A DNA stretch of 6,466 nucleotides from DUEL01 sp964580565 (GTDB lineage Bacteria; Chloroflexota; Anaerolineae; B4-G1; DUEL01), in assembly GCA_964580565.1 (NCBI GenBank), contig CAZOLN010000145.1:1-6466 (forward strand), read 5' to 3'. Of the stretch, positions 4,906-6,466 are shown one piece after another; the first letter of the stretch is position 1, and the number at the start of each line of letters is the position of its first letter. The position numbers and the translations under genes are program-made. A model generated the notes under the pieces. The model saw only the letters and a list, made by a program, of their open reading frames with translations, was not told the DNA's origin and ran no database searches.

Positions 4906-6466
4906 GCCACACACCCCCGCGCCGTCCCTCCCGAAACCGGCCCCTCTTCCTCCTCCTGCTCGTTCTCCTGGCCTTCGCCGTCCGCGCCCTCCCGCTGGAG
5001 GCCCAATCCCTCTGGCGGGACGAGGTCGATGCCCTGTGCTACGCCTTCGGCTTCCCCAACGCGCTACTTCGGGCGGTGAACCCCGCCTACATCCCATCCG
5101 CCTTCCCTCCCTGCGCCTGCCCGCCGACGCCGATCCCCCCGGTCCGGCCGGACCTTCCCCTCTGGAACCGGGTGGTCACCGTCGCGGGGGGCTTGATCCG
5201 CAACAACGGCCCGTTGTACTATTTCCTCCTGCGGGGCTGGATCGGCCTGAGCGGCACCTCCGTCGCCGCCCTCCGGTTCCTCTCCCTCTGGTTCGGCGTG
5301 CTGGCCGTACCGCTGACCTACGTGCTGGGGGCCCGGCTGATCCACCGCACGGCAGGAGCGGCGGCAGCCCTGCTGACCGCCTTCTCCCCCTACCTGACCT
5401 GGTACAGCCAGGAGGTCAAGATGTACGCGGTGGTGTCGTCCCTCGTCCTCCTGGCGATCTACGCGCTCCGGCGAGCGGCGGAGGGGGGAGGAGGACGGTG
5501 GTGGGCGACGGTGGTCGTCGCCACAACCCTCACCTTCTACCTGCACCTCTGGTGCGCGCTGCTGGTCCCCCTGTACGTTCTCCTCCTGGCGGTCTGGCGG
5601 CCCCGTGGATGGCGCCGCTGGGCAGGGGCCGCGATCACCTTGGCCCTGCTCACCCTACCCTACCTCCCCCTGGCGGCGTGGGAGATCCGCCACGCGCTGG
5701 TCCCCCGCGAGACCGGGTTCCCCCGCTACACCCTGGGCCAGATGGCGGGGATCCTGTGGACGGGGTGGACGACAGGGATATGGGCCTGGGGGCGGCCGTG
5801 GGGGTTCCTGCCGTGTGGACTCGCTGCGTCGCTGGGAATGGCAGGGATGCTCGTGGAACGGGGAAGGCGATCGGAGGGGATGCGGGTGACCCTGAGCCTG
5901 ATCGGCTGGGTGGGGGTGCCGCTGCTGGGGATCTGGGCCGTCTCACTACGACAACCGCTCTTCACCGACCGGTACCTCATCTGGGCCGCCCCAGCGCTCT
6001 ACCTGCTGTGCGGAGCGGGGATCGGCTTCCTGTGGCAACGGGGAAAATGGCCCGCCGTCCCCCTGACGCTGGCGGTCCTCCTGGTCTTCGGCGGCAACCT
6101 GTGGGTCCAATCCACCCTGCCCACCAAGGCCGACCTGCGGGCGGCGGCGGCCTTCGTCCAGGAACGGTACGAGCCGGGGGACCTCCTGATCTTCCAGATC
6201 CCCCACATCCGGTACACGTTCGACTATTACTTCGAACCCGCCGTCTACGACTGGGCCGATGGCCTCTACACCAACCACCGCTCACCCGATGGCACATACC
6301 TGGTGGACGAGGAGCAAGTAGGGGAACGGATGGCCTGGACGACGCAGGGGCGGGAACGGGTCTGGTTCATCGGCTCCGAGGTGGAGATGTGGGACGAGCG
6401 GAACCTGGTGTGGCGATGGCTGGAGGCTCACGGCGAGCGGATCGAGGAGGCCCACTTCCTCTGGGT
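4902..6466 (+). CDS. GT39/ArnT-like membrane glycosyltransferase (3' end beyond window)
   Basis: This GT-C fold protein probably moves a sugar from a polyprenyl-phosphate donor to protein or lipid at the outer face of the membrane; acceptor and sugar cannot be told. The 521 residues present run off the edge without a stop. A hydrophobic helix (about 14-30) leads to the first external loop with the acidic LWRDEVDAL (38-45), the Asp-Glu pair typical of GT-C catalysis. Next come NNGPLYYFLL (101-110), several helices, the YSQEVKMYA loop (168-176) common in GT39-like proteins, and FTDRYLIW (354-361). After the last helix a soluble tail begins near ADLRAAAAF (410-418). Residues 60-86 form an unusual Cys/Pro-rich insert including PCACPP. 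GTG 4902 overlaps the rhomboid stop; GTG 4899 is the alternative. Its Shine-Dalgarno is poor, so it probably depends on coupling to the upstream gene. Confidence 0.87.
   Translation, partial: MSHTPPRRPSRNRPLFLLLLVLLAFAVRALPLEAQSLWRDEVDALCYAFGFPNALLRAVNPAYIPSAFPPCACPPTPIPPVRPDLPLWNRVVTVAGGLIRNNGPLYYFLLRGWIGLSGTSVAALRFLSLWFGVLAVPLTYVLGARLIHRTAGAAAALLTAFSPYLTWYSQEVKMYAVVSSLVLLAIYALRRAAEGGGGRWWATVVVATTLTFYLHLWCALLVPLYVLLLAVWRPRGWRRWAGAAITLALLTLPYLPLAAWEIRHALVPRETGFPRYTLGQMAGILWTGWTTGIWAWGRPWGFLPCGLAASLGMAGMLVERGRRSEGMRVTLSLIGWVGVPLLGIWAVSLRQPLFTDRYLIWAAPALYLLCGAGIGFLWQRGKWPAVPLTLAVLLVFGGNLWVQSTLPTKADLRAAAAFVQERYEPGDLLIFQIPHIRYTFDYYFEPAVYDWADGLYTNHRSPDGTYLVDEEQVGERMAWTTQGRERVWFIGSEVEMWDERNLVWRWLEAHGERIEEAHFLW

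Overview
This is a GC-rich window of six identifiable genes plus an 18-30 codon gene fragment at the left edge. It reads as ordinary bacterial chromosome. I see no insertion sequence, CRISPR array, tRNA, rRNA or phage module, and no gene-free stretch over 190 bases. The codon bias, Thr-Pro ('TPTATPT', 'TPVPTSTP') spacers in an exported TPR protein, a GT39-type membrane glycosyltransferase with a 'QEVKMYA' loop, and an HTH-less biotin ligase all suggest Chloroflexota (Anaerolineae or Thermoflexia-like). That placement is an inference from style, not from a marker gene.

Layout. On the minus strand, birA (934 to 86) reads leftward and apparently overlaps the start of another leftward gene cut by the window edge. 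Between birA and the rightward genes lies a 186-base divergent intergenic region. It carries a near-consensus sigma70-type promoter for the rightward genes, a weaker one for birA, and three ATTCGYG direct repeats between the two -35 elements. On the plus strand, five genes run with gaps of at most 37 bases or short overlaps: a membrane-anchored TPR protein (1121-2647), the ribosome-maturation GTPase rsgA (2683-3672), a UPF0316/YebE-like membrane protein with DUF5698 and DUF2179 domains (3672-4202, start shares one base with the rsgA stop), a rhomboid protease (4240-4905), and a GT39/ArnT-like glycosyltransferase (4902 to beyond 6466, 4-base GTGA overlap).

How the genes relate. BirA and RsgA are cytoplasmic housekeeping proteins. 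The other four rightward products are membrane-bound, and three have substantial extracytoplasmic or intramembrane parts. No terminator is visible between the rightward genes, so one polycistronic message from the promoter at 1062-1090 is likely. The grouping may be no more than a convenience operon. Nothing in the window demonstrates a dedicated new system. The most notable points are a beta-rich module resembling the anti-sigma-K (RskA) C-terminal fold wedged between TPR repeats, the repeat-bearing divergent promoter region, and a Cys/Pro-rich insertion in the glycosyltransferase.
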